64,000 nucleotides of DNA from NCBI GenBank assembly GCA_905235565.1, contig CAJOLR010000003.1, positions 1-64,000 of the forward strand, given 5' to 3'. The translations under genes and the position numbers were made by a program. This document shows positions 27,101-36,300 of this stretch, one piece after another. Below the pieces are notes generated by a model. That model worked only from the letters and a program-made list of their open reading frames with translations, had not been told where the DNA came from and ran no database searches. Origin of the DNA: an uncultured Bacteroidaceae bacterium (GTDB lineage: Bacteria > Bacteroidota > Bacteroidia > Bacteroidales > Bacteroidaceae). Each line of letters begins with the position of its first letter. The first letter of the stretch is position 1.

Positions 27101-27564
27101 AGGGATTCTCAGATTGGCGCACTTACAGCCAATGGACCCTTGTGACAGACCAGAACCTTTACGGTGATTACATACGTTCAGGTTATATAATTTCTCCGGG
27201 TGACGGTTCTCAGTATGCCCGCTGGAGCATACCATTGTCAGTTGCAGGTGTTTACGATGTCTATTTTTACGTATCACCAACCTTGTACAGCAACAATAAC
27301 CGTAACCGCAGATGGAACAACAATAACAACAATAATAACAATAATAACAACGGCCGGAGAGTTACCAGTGACTACAACTTTGAGATTGAGCAGTTCAATA
27401 TGAAGGACCACGTTTCAATGAACATGTGGCGTGCCGATGAAGGCTGGAATCTGCTTGGTTCGTTCAGATTTGAGGCTGACACCGTCAGGGTGACTCTGAA
27501 CAACCGGTCCAGCATAAGGGTGATAATAGCCGATGCTGTCAGGATGGTTAAAAGGGAAAGATAA
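24178..27564 (+). CDS. ABC-2 permease fused to a degenerate M1-peptidase-like domain
   Basis: An 1128-residue protein. The first 290 residues carry about seven membrane spans of ABC-2 permease type; the remaining 830 form a periplasmic region like that of 'ABC permease/M1 aminopeptidase' proteins. Around residue 590 the sequence VHERGFD sits where an M1 zinc HEXXH would be expected, but the motif is absent, so the domain is probably non-catalytic. Near residues 1047-1058 is a run of 12 Asn encoded by AAC/AAT codons (27316-27351). The likely start is the GTG at 24178 or the ATG at 24181. It should form the membrane channel for the preceding ATPase. Confidence 0.8.
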   Translation: MMMLGLYNIRIVSKYETKLLVRGWFFKIFAFLALSASVIIGSIYILSPNQQPQMVNRSVIPYLFMLVMNLGQAVVSVFLASEYLKRDKQLDTSEVFYTRPLSNAEYLIGKMWATLKVFFILDVLVALIALVMSLIKYGFALDYLSYIWYFLLLCVPTLVFIVGLSTTLMLILNNQAITMVILLAYIGVTLFYIDSLYYYLFDYIGFNLPMLKSVVTGFSGLPRLINHRMCYLLLGIGLILTDVSLFHRLANSRYSLLPWRIAAALFIAAGLFAGYRHVHLYKVDERYRADMVKLDNDYVHIGGAVAQSCELTVTQTADSLSVRADMTVSPRESSAKLVFTLNPGFRVNGISVPGHRIEYERLKHLVVLSFDRTLPEDQPVNIIMDYSGKADDRICYLDITSEKMLANVKVLSMLNVGKRYLFQDKDYTMLTPESYWYPRPGVAYSDQSPEWQMSYFTDFVVNVTPNPGLTPISQGLCTANDDSTMFTFRPESSLPSVSLMIGDYSPKSITVDSTEYTVWKLGRWDDQFEVFDSIRDTVPYIIRTRRRNMEYQADMAYPFKRFQIVEVPAQFASYKRVWTSAYEQLQPEMALVHERGFDMNVFQFRNMKRMWSGSRNRRNNNMTEKEILVNILNNSVSFMMQSGNMSGSNRNGQWTMTQVDNPYFYRPLFYNFRYNVYSSDWPMANRMVETMTATSQNNGNAWMRRMNGLSEDEKALILMGKYSFDRIMSDPEWEDLADNALALKTKDFFAPVSVAVGYESLIDSISAKTREKEFANVSFDSILDWIQSYSGISLQDKIEAWSEQAQLACYKVGTPQVTTVTTDTADIYQAEVAFENISDNPGYVNVEFIFNEIENAGDEDKPKSMVVSVGAHETRRIVTHWFNIPSSIRVNTMLSSNLPHDVNLNNSDWSTYEDTDLEPEGVYTLNSGVDNTLPGEIIVDNEDAGLFTLSRPLRTGYLYKWIDKAKENNNEFIYEGFSDWRTYSQWTLVTDQNLYGDYIRSGYIISPGDGSQYARWSIPLSVAGVYDVYFYVSPTLYSNNNRNRRWNNNNNNNNNNNNGRRVTSDYNFEIEQFNMKDHVSMNMWRADEGWNLLGSFRFEADTVRVTLNNRSSIRVIIADAVRMVKRER
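27316..27351 (+). repeat. AAC/AAT trinucleotide tract (poly-Asn)
   Basis: Twelve consecutive Asn codons mixing AAC and AAT, inside the permease/M1-like gene, preceded by an Asn/Arg-rich stretch. It is in frame, so length changes by whole codons would be tolerated. Confidence 0.9.
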
Positions 27565-27579
27565 AAACAACAACAGAAT

Positions 27580-29088
27580 ATGATAAAAAAACAATCTTTG
27601 ATTACTGCAATTGCTGTGTTTGGATTGGCCACGGCCTTCGGAACCGGAGCCAAGGCACAGATTGTACTTACCATGGAGCAGGCTCTGGAGTATAGTGCCG
27701 AGCATAATCCGGATCTTAAAAACTCCCGCATGAGCATGGAGCGTTACGAGCAGAACCTGATTGCCCAGAGGGCATCACTCAAGTCAAGGTTCTCACTTAA
27801 CCTGCAGCCACTATCATACTCCCAGTCGCGTCAGTTTGACAGCCGTTACTCGGACTGGTATACTAACCGTTCATTCTCATCTTCAGGCACATTCAGCATT
27901 TCACAGCCAATTATATGGACTGATGCCACGCTGTCACTGAACAACAGCCTGTCATGGCAGAACAACGAATCTACCGTAGGCGGTAAAACCAACACCAACC
28001 GCGCTTTCAGCAACAGTCTTTATCTGAGTCTGAACCAGCCCCTGTTTACTTATAACAGGACCAGGATGAACATGCGTCAGATAGAGATGGACTATGAGAA
28101 TGCCCGCATAAACTACGCACTGCAGAGACTTAACGTGGAGCGTAACATAACAAGCCAGTTCTACAGCCTGTTCATGTCACAGCAGAACCTTGCCATCAGC
28201 GAATCGGAACTTGAGAACGCCGAGAGGAACTTCAACATAATAAAGGACAAGGTTGAGGCCGACCTGACTACAAAGGATGAATACTATCAGGCAGAGCTTA
28301 ACCTCGCCCAGTCACGTTCCAGCCTGGAGAACCAGAGGGTGAGTCTGGAGAACGCCAAGGATAATTTCAAGCAGGTTCTGGGAATACCCCTGGAGGAGGA
28401 TATAATTGTGGTGTGCGACATTGAGGCCGAACCGGTATATGTGGATTTTGACAAGGCACTTGAGAGTGCAATGACAACAAGACTTGAGTTGAGACAGCGT
28501 CAGATTTCAAGGGAACAGCAGGAGATGTCTATGATTCAGGTCAAGGACAATGACAGTTTCAACGGCAGCATATCGCTTTCGCTCGGTATCATGGGCGATA
28601 ATCCGGAATTTAACCATGTGTATGACAATCCTACCAACAATCCCCGCGTGTCTGTTTCATTCAGCGTTCCGCTCTATGACTGGGGTGCACGCAAGGCACG
28701 CATCAAGGCCGCGGAGATAGGAAGGCAGATCTTTGAGCTGAGCGCCGAGGAGGAACTCAAGAGCATTGAGATGAACGTACGCAGTACCTGCCGCAGTCTG
28801 GATAATCTGGTAGGACAGATCTCGATAGCCGAGCAGAGCCAGCGTAACGCCCAGCTTACATACGACCTCAACGAGGAGCGTTACCGCAACGGTGAGCTGA
28901 CCGGACTGCAGATGAACCAGTTCCAGAATCAGCTGTCAAACAGCAAGATGTCATACACACAGGCCATCATAAACTATAAGGTCCAGCTTCTTAATATCAA
29001 GGTCCTGACCCTATTTGACTTTGAGAAGAATGAGCCGGTTGTACCTATTACGTATGAGCAGAGCACTGAAAAGAATAAGAAGAAATAA
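27580..29088 (+). CDS. TolC-family outer-membrane efflux protein
   Basis: A 502-residue outer-membrane channel subunit with a signal peptide (MIKKQSLITAIAVFGLATAFG followed by AKAQ) and two outer-membrane-efflux repeats of long coiled helices (for example LNVERNITSQFYSLFMSQQN and LSAEEELKSIEMNVRSTC). As a trimer it would give the exit duct for the adaptor and pumps encoded next. It starts 15 bp after the permease gene. Confidence 0.9.
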   Translation: MIKKQSLITAIAVFGLATAFGTGAKAQIVLTMEQALEYSAEHNPDLKNSRMSMERYEQNLIAQRASLKSRFSLNLQPLSYSQSRQFDSRYSDWYTNRSFSSSGTFSISQPIIWTDATLSLNNSLSWQNNESTVGGKTNTNRAFSNSLYLSLNQPLFTYNRTRMNMRQIEMDYENARINYALQRLNVERNITSQFYSLFMSQQNLAISESELENAERNFNIIKDKVEADLTTKDEYYQAELNLAQSRSSLENQRVSLENAKDNFKQVLGIPLEEDIIVVCDIEAEPVYVDFDKALESAMTTRLELRQRQISREQQEMSMIQVKDNDSFNGSISLSLGIMGDNPEFNHVYDNPTNNPRVSVSFSVPLYDWGARKARIKAAEIGRQIFELSAEEELKSIEMNVRSTCRSLDNLVGQISIAEQSQRNAQLTYDLNEERYRNGELTGLQMNQFQNQLSNSKMSYTQAIINYKVQLLNIKVLTLFDFEKNEPVVPITYEQSTEKNKKK

Positions 29089-29104
29089 TAAAAAAACAAC
29101 AGAT

Positions 29105-30166
29105 ATGAAATCAGGAATCATCGTACTTTCGCTAACAGCGCTTTCTGTCCTTCTGATGACAGGGTGCAGACAAGAGAACACTATGAATCGTAATGAGATA
29201 CCCACACCGGTATCCGTCTCTGACATTTCCTATGGCTCTGTGAGCAGGATATTCACCACAAACAATACCGCCATATCAAATGCTGAGGCCGAGCTGTCGA
29301 CAGAGATGGCCGGAAAGTATCATCTTCAGAAGAATCCGGCTACCGGCAAGCCTTATAAACTGGGTGACAGGGTTAAGAAAGGAGCTCTCATTGTCCGTAT
29401 TGAGGACAAATCTTATGAGAACGGTATCTCAATCGAGTCCAAGCGTCTTAACCTGGAGCTTGCCGAGCAGGAACAGGCCAAGACAAAGTCACTCTACGAG
29501 AAGGGCGGTGCCACATTGACTGAGGTAAAGAACTCCGATATCAAGATCATGAACTCCCGTCTGGACTATGAGAACGCCCAGATGAATCTGGAGAAGATGA
29601 ACATAAGGGCTCCGTTCGACGGTGTGATAGTCAATCTTCCGCATTTCTCGTCCGAGGCCAAGGTAAACAGCGGTACATCTGTGGTCACCATTATGGATTA
29701 CAGTTCGATGCTGCTTGAGATAAATCTGCCTGAGAGTGCGATCAATGAGGTAAAGGTAGGACAGAAGGCTTACATTACCCATTATACTTTGCCCAAGGAC
29801 ACCATTATCGGCGAAATTACAGAACTTTCTCCGGCCATCAGTTCCGAGACCCGTACATTCAAGGGCAAACTTGTGATTGACAACAAGGATTTGCTTATCA
29901 GGCCGGGTATGTTCGTAAAGGCCGATATCGTAACGGAGAGCCACAGCTCGACAATAGTTATACCTAAGAATATTGTCCGCAACGAGCGCAACAGACGTAT
30001 CGTGTTCGTGGTAGACCAGGGCATAGCCAGGGCAAAGCAGATCAGATTGGGGCTTGAGGAGAAGAACAGCGTTGAGGTACTGAGCGGTCTGGATAAGGAC
30101 GATCAGCTGATCATACGAGGTTTTGAGACCCTGAGAGACGGTTCAAAGGTTAAGATTCAGAGATAA
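29105..30166 (+). CDS. RND/HlyD-family periplasmic adaptor lipoprotein
   Basis: A 353-residue membrane-fusion lipoprotein. The start is the ATG at 29105, which gives an SPII signal (MKSGIIVLSLTALSVLLMTG then Cys); the in-frame ATG at 29015 lies inside the TolC gene. A biotinyl-lipoyl half (KLGDRVKKGALIVRIED), a coiled-coil hairpin and the second lipoyl half (MNIRAPFDGVIVNL) are followed by beta-barrel and membrane-proximal domains. It should link the RND pumps to TolC. Confidence 0.92.
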   Translation: MKSGIIVLSLTALSVLLMTGCRQENTMNRNEIPTPVSVSDISYGSVSRIFTTNNTAISNAEAELSTEMAGKYHLQKNPATGKPYKLGDRVKKGALIVRIEDKSYENGISIESKRLNLELAEQEQAKTKSLYEKGGATLTEVKNSDIKIMNSRLDYENAQMNLEKMNIRAPFDGVIVNLPHFSSEAKVNSGTSVVTIMDYSSMLLEINLPESAINEVKVGQKAYITHYTLPKDTIIGEITELSPAISSETRTFKGKLVIDNKDLLIRPGMFVKADIVTESHSSTIVIPKNIVRNERNRRIVFVVDQGIARAKQIRLGLEEKNSVEVLSGLDKDDQLIIRGFETLRDGSKVKIQR

Positions 30167-30181
30167 ACTACACTTTAAGGG

Positions 30182-33100
30182 ATGAAAAGACTGGTAAGTT
30201 GGGCGGTCAGGAATCCGGTCACTGTCACCATGGCGGTGCTGGCCATACTGCTGCTCGGAAAGATATCATATGACAGGTTGAGCGTGGAGCTGTTACCAAG
30301 CATGAACAGCCCCCGCCTGTTTGTTGAGATAGACGCCGGTGAGCGTCCGCCCGAAGAGATAGAGAAACAGTTCGTGCGCAGCATGGAGTCTCAGATTGCC
30401 CGTCAGAGCGACGTGCGCAATGTCTCATCGGTTGTAAAGGTTGGTACCGCCAGGATAACGGTTGAGTACGCATGGAGAAAGAACATGGATGAGGCGTTCC
30501 TGGACCTGGAGAAGGCCATGAGCAGTTTCTCTCAGGACAGTCGTGTGACAGACCTCAGGATATCACAGAAGGACCCCACCACTGCACCTATAATGATAAT
30601 AGGATTCTCCAATCCGGATATAGCCGATATGGCCGAACTCCGTAAGGTGGCCGACTCCTATGTGTGCAACGAGCTGATGAGGGTTGAGGGTGTGGCCGAT
30701 GTGTCATTGGCCGGTGACGAGTTTACCAATCTGGTGATCGAGGCCGATCCGTACAAGCTGAAGGCTTTTGGCATCACAGTTGACAACATATCGTCACGTA
30801 TCCAGGAGAGCAACCAGAGAGTATCGGGCGGAAGGATCTCGGAGCAGGGATTCCAGTATCTGGTAACCGGATCCAACACTCTGACAGATGAGGTCGCGTT
30901 CGGCAATATCATAGTGGGATACAAGAACACTGAGGCCCAGCAGGGCCAGGTGGGCGAATTTGCATCGGCCAGCATGGCTCCCATTTACCTGCGCGATGTG
31001 GCTACCATCCACTTTGAGAACCGCGCCCCTGAGAATATCGTAAGGGTTAACGGCAACCGCAGCATAGGCATCTCCGTATTCAAGGAGATGGATTTCAACA
31101 CGGTCAAGGCTGTTGAAGGCATAAAGACCAGCATGAGCAAGATACGTAAGTCTCTGCCGGGTTATGAATTCATAGTAATCAGTGACCAGGCCACATTCAT
31201 CAACAACTCCATAGGAGAGGTCAAGAACAGTGCACTTCTGGGTATACTCCTGGCGGTAATTGTTTTGTTTGTATTCCTGCGCAGGGTAGGAACAACCCTT
31301 ATAGTGGCCATTTCAATACCGGTTTCCATAATAGCTACCTTCAACCTGATGTTCTTCAGCGGGCTGACCATAAACATACTGACGTTGGGAGGACTGGCAT
31401 TGGGTGCGGGTATGCTTGTGGATAATGCCATAGTGGTCATAGAGAGCATATTCAGGAATCAGGAACGTGGGCTTTCGGTGCGTGACGCATCCATTACCGG
31501 AACCTCCGAAGTGGCCGGTGCCGTATCGGCCTCAACCCTTACCACAATCGTGGTGTTCCTGCCTATTGTCTATCTGCATGGAGCTACAGGAGAGCTGTTC
31601 AAGGATGAGGCATGGACGGTAACATTCTCACTGCTTTCATCTCTGTTTGTGGCCATCCTGGTGATACCTACATTGTACGATAAGATATTCGGACGTAAGA
31701 AGGCTGTTCCTCTTAAGAACTTCAGTTCTGTAAACATCAAGGGTTACAGTTCTTTCCTGAAGAAGCTTGTCCAAAAACGCTGGTGGGTGATAACGGCATC
31801 CGTGATACTGGTGGCCGGGACAATATTCCTGCTGCCGTATGTTGGAACCGAATTCATGCCAAAGACTGAGGACAATACCATAAACGTTAAGGTCCGCATG
31901 GCCGAGGGTACCAGTCTTGAACGTACCTCATCTACATTGGAGAGTATCGAGAATCTGGTATTTGACCTGTCTCAGGACAGTGCTTGCATAATCTATACGC
32001 ATGTGGGTCCCGGTGCTTCATCACAGAATCTGGATTTTGAGGGTGAGAATACCGCCTCAATGAAGATACAGCTTTCAAAAGCATCGGCTGTTACACCGGA
32101 CCAGCTTGCCGCTATACTGTCGTCATATATAGAAGGCGTAGAGGGTATGGAACTGACATTCGCTCAGGATGACAACTCCCTTAGTTCCATGATGGGTTCC
32201 GAGGACGCTCCGCTGGTAGTGGAGATAAAGGGTGAGGACCTGGATTTGCTCTCGGTGCTTACCAATCAGGTTAAGGCAGCAGTTGATTCTATCGACTGTC
32301 TTTATAATGTAGAGAGTTCACTGGCCGGCGGTGCACCGGAGATCATCATTACTGTTGACCGCGCCCTGGCTGGTATGAACAATATAAACGTATCCACAAT
32401 AATCACTCAGATACAGCAGCATCTTGACGGCCGTTCCGCCGGACAGATGGATTACAAGGGTGATATGAGGGATATCAATATCAAGGTTCCGGGAGTATCG
32501 CTGGCTGACCTTAACAGCATGGTCATCTCATCGGGCCAGAAGGACTACCGCCTTGCCGAATTGGCCAGGATAAGTGAGAGTACTGCCCCCAAGGAGATAT
32601 ACCGACTCAATCAGAACCGTGTGACCCGCGTCACTGCCGATATTGATGAGTCCGTATCCCTTGACAAGGCTGCACAGCGTACTCGCGAGGCTGTGTCTGG
32701 AATAGAACTGCCGCAGAACTACTCCATAACCGTGACAGGTGAGGAGGAGCGCCGTGCAGAATCAATGAACAGCCTTATGCTGGCTCTGGTGTTGTCCATA
32801 GTACTTGTGTACATGGTAATGGCATCCCAGTTCGAATCACTTCTGCATCCGTTTACCATCCTGCTGACCATTCCATTGGCTTTGGTTGGTGCAGTGCTGA
32901 TGTTCCTGGCAACAGGTATTACGGTCAATATCATGGGTATCATAGGTATGGTGATGCTGGCCGGTATAGCGGTTAACAACTCCATCATTCTGGTGGACCG
33001 CATAGGACAGCTCAAGGATAGTGGCCTTAGCCTGACCGATGCAATAGCAGAGGCAGGACAACAGCGTATCCGACCCATTCTGATGACCAGTCTTACCACT

Positions 33101-33274
33101 ATCCTGGCACTTGTGCCTATGGCATTGGGATTGGGCGACGGAGCGTCCCTGAGTTCTCCCATGGCCATTGCCGTGATAGGCGGTCTGTTCACCTCGACTC
33201 TGCTGAGTCTTGTGGTGATACCTTGTGTGTATTATGTATTTGAGAGCGCCAAAATAAGGATTACCGGAAGATGA
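30182..33274 (+). CDS. RND efflux pump, HAE1 (AcrB-like) family
   Basis: A 1030-residue inner-membrane proton-driven exporter of normal RND length, with 12 spans in a 1+5+1+5 layout and two large periplasmic loops. The TM4 proton-relay region reads GAGMLVDNAIVVIES, with Asp-Asn where AcrB has Asp-Asp. Other family motifs include the TM segment AILVIPTLYD and the second-half FESLLHPFTILLTIPLALVG. It starts 15 bp after the adaptor gene. Substrate unknown. Confidence 0.93.
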   Translation: MKRLVSWAVRNPVTVTMAVLAILLLGKISYDRLSVELLPSMNSPRLFVEIDAGERPPEEIEKQFVRSMESQIARQSDVRNVSSVVKVGTARITVEYAWRKNMDEAFLDLEKAMSSFSQDSRVTDLRISQKDPTTAPIMIIGFSNPDIADMAELRKVADSYVCNELMRVEGVADVSLAGDEFTNLVIEADPYKLKAFGITVDNISSRIQESNQRVSGGRISEQGFQYLVTGSNTLTDEVAFGNIIVGYKNTEAQQGQVGEFASASMAPIYLRDVATIHFENRAPENIVRVNGNRSIGISVFKEMDFNTVKAVEGIKTSMSKIRKSLPGYEFIVISDQATFINNSIGEVKNSALLGILLAVIVLFVFLRRVGTTLIVAISIPVSIIATFNLMFFSGLTINILTLGGLALGAGMLVDNAIVVIESIFRNQERGLSVRDASITGTSEVAGAVSASTLTTIVVFLPIVYLHGATGELFKDEAWTVTFSLLSSLFVAILVIPTLYDKIFGRKKAVPLKNFSSVNIKGYSSFLKKLVQKRWWVITASVILVAGTIFLLPYVGTEFMPKTEDNTINVKVRMAEGTSLERTSSTLESIENLVFDLSQDSACIIYTHVGPGASSQNLDFEGENTASMKIQLSKASAVTPDQLAAILSSYIEGVEGMELTFAQDDNSLSSMMGSEDAPLVVEIKGEDLDLLSVLTNQVKAAVDSIDCLYNVESSLAGGAPEIIITVDRALAGMNNINVSTIITQIQQHLDGRSAGQMDYKGDMRDINIKVPGVSLADLNSMVISSGQKDYRLAELARISESTAPKEIYRLNQNRVTRVTADIDESVSLDKAAQRTREAVSGIELPQNYSITVTGEEERRAESMNSLMLALVLSIVLVYMVMASQFESLLHPFTILLTIPLALVGAVLMFLATGITVNIMGIIGMVMLAGIAVNNSIILVDRIGQLKDSGLSLTDAIAEAGQQRIRPILMTSLTTILALVPMALGLGDGASLSSPMAIAVIGGLFTSTLLSLVVIPCVYYVFESAKIRITGR

Positions 33275-33338
33275 ACGTTTTAAAAAGCCAGACGAACAGA
33301 GGGAGTTTACTCACTCAGTCGTGGCGGGAAAAGGTCGT

Positions 33339-36300
33339 ATGAAATACAAGTCATTTATAGACAGAAGGGTAACTATCTGCATGCTTCTGGTAGCGATGAC
33401 GCTGCTGGGCTATTTCTCGTACAAGCAGTTGCCGGTTGAACTGCTGCCCAATACCGAGTTGCCCCAGCTCTATATTTCAGCATCATCGCGCAGCGACCTG
33501 AGTCCGGCATACATGGAGCAGCAGGTCATTATCCCGCTTGAGGGTGCCGTCAGTGCCGTTGGCGGTGTCGAGAATATGGAATCGACAGTATCTGGCAGGC
33601 AGGGCTCCATCAGGGTTGATTTTAAGAGAGGTACCAATCTTAAGATGACCACAGTAAAACTTCAGGAGAAGATCGCATCCATAAGGTCCGATTTTCCGTC
33701 CGATGTTTCGGTTAATGTCCAACAGGCCAATGTCAACGGCATAAGCAACCAGTTTATGTCAATTCAGGTGCGTGGGGCTGGAGGAGTGGACCGTTTGAGG
33801 GCCATTGTCGATAAGGATGTTGTACCCCGTCTGGAAAGCATAGACGGCATTGCAGGCGTGACGGTTTACGGAGGTAGGGTAAAATCCATTGAGATTCGCT
33901 CCAATCCTGAGGCCATGAGTGCATTGCACATATCCAACTCGCAGATAAGCCAGGCGCTAAGCCAGTATAACCAGGAACGTACATTCCTGGGGTATATCAG
34001 TGAGCCGGACAAGAAATACTATGTCCAGCTGGATGCCAACTATGACGACGTGTCGCAGGTTGAGAATCTGGTGGTGGCACAGGGCCCTGTATACCTAAAG
34101 AATGTAGCCACGGTATTCTTTGACTATAAGGAGGAGACTACCATAAGCAGAGTGAACGGAATGGATGCCATCTCCGTATCCCTGGTCAACGGAGCAGGTG
34201 AGAATCTGATGGACCTGTCCAAGAGGACGCTTAAGCGTATTGACGAGGTTAACCGTGAGGTGGCCGGTCAGGACCTTCAGCTTGTGGTTCAGTCCAACTC
34301 TGCCGACCAGATAAGCAACAATATATCCCAGATAGTAAAACTTGCTTTGATTGGCGGATTACTGGCAATTCTGGTTCTGTGGTTCTTCCTGCGCAACCTG
34401 AGCCTGGTGTTTTTCATAGCATTGTCAATTCCGGTTTCGGTATTGTCGGCATTCAACATATTCTATGCAGCCGGCATATCCATCAATACACTTACTCTGT
34501 TGGGTATCGCATTGGCCATAGGTATGTTGTTGGACAGCAGTATAGTGGTGCTGGAGAACATATACCGTCTGGCCTCCATGGGAATGCCGCCGCGACTGGC
34601 GGCATTGCAGGGAGTCAAGGAGGTACGTAAAGCCCTCATAGCGTCCACGCTGACTACAATAACGGTTTTCCTGCCGTTTGTGTTCTCCGATGAACCGATG
34701 ATTAAACTGCTGGGTCGGAATATAGGCTTTTCAATTATCTCTACGCTGATATTCTCACTTCTGGTGGCTGTTACTTTCATTCCAATGGCAACAGCTGCCA
34801 TGATGGAGCGCGGGGGTGGCGGAAACAGTGTCTTCTTCAAGAAGATGTCCATACACGACCGCCCGCTTCAGATGTATTCCACACTACTCAAGACATGTTT
34901 GCGTAAGCCAGGTCCTACAGTGGGTACAGCAGTGGCTATCCTGGTTATAGCATTCATATTCGCCCTGTCCCGCAATACCGGCCAGAACCGACAGGTGGAC
35001 AGTGACCGGATCAATGTAAGCATTACCATGCCCAGCGGAAGCACTCTGGATGACACAGACCAGGCGACTGCCATGCTTGAGGCACGTCTGGACAGCTTCC
35101 CTCAAAAGAAGGATGTAATGAGCCGTATCCAGGAGGAGCAGGCCTCTATCACAGTTACTCTAAAGGAGGGCTACAACAAGAAGGGTGGTATGACCATTAA
35201 CCAACTTGTTGAAGAGATGAGTGATGTGCTTGCCCTTGAGAATGAGATTGACGTCAGGGTTACTCCAGGTTATGCCAGAGGTAATCAGAATGCATCAGGA
35301 CTCAGTTCCATTACAAGGTTCATGAGCGTGCTTGGCGTGGGCGACAACACGGAGAGAATAGTGGTCAAAGGTTCCGATACCGAGACAATGCGTATCGTCT
35401 CGAATAACCTGAGATACTATCTGGAACAGTTGGAGTTTGTCCGTAATGTCAGAGTAGACAATCCCGGTGGCCGTCGTGAGGTCCAGCTTACGTTCGATCC
35501 TGTGGCAATGGCATCGTACAATATCACCAATCAGGCTGTCACATCTGCATTGGGTTCACTAAACCGTTCCACCAGTACCGGAGCCAGCTTCAAGGTTGGT
35601 ACCGACGAATATGACATAGTCATAATGGATGACCTCACCGAAGAAGAGGAGGAGGCCGGACGTTGGGAGAAGACCATGGATGACCTTCGTCGTGTCATAG
35701 TCACTGATGCAAATGGCGGCACCCATGAGTTGCAGCAGATTGCCAACATCCGTCTTAGCCGCGGACCGTCGGAGGTGCGTCGTGTCAACCGTGACCGCAG
35801 GGTAAATGTTACCTATTCAATATCCCAGAGCGAAGAACTTCCCAAGGATGTTCTGGACGGCTATCACGACCAGATAGATGACCTGATAGCAACTTACAAC
35901 CTACCGTCAGGTCTGGCACTTGAGGTTCAGCGCGGCGATGACTCCACAAGTGAGTTCAAGTTTCTGATACTGGCATCCATCATACTGATATTCATGATAC
36001 TGGCATCGGCATTCGAGTCACTTACCACACCTGTGGTACTGCTGTTCTCAATACCGCTGGCAGCCATCGGCTCACTCCTGGCCCTGTTGCTGTCGGGCAA
36101 CAACCTGATGAATGCCAATACCCTGACCGGATTCCTTATCCTGCTGGGTATTGTGGTCAATAACGGCATAATACTGATTGACTACTCATCAACCTTGCGC
36201 CGTAGGGGGTACAGCCGCATGAGAGCCATCATGACCAGCGGATACTCGCGCCTGAGACCTATCTGCATAACCACTATCACCACTATAGTCACGCTTATTC

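Noticed and set aside
27316-27351. AAC/AAT tract as a CRISPR or tandem-repeat locus
   Set aside because: No spacers or repeat units; it is an in-frame Asn codon run inside a gene.
29015-29104. Longer N-terminus for the adaptor protein
   Set aside because: It overlaps the end of the TolC gene and hides the clear lipoprotein signal that starts at 29105.
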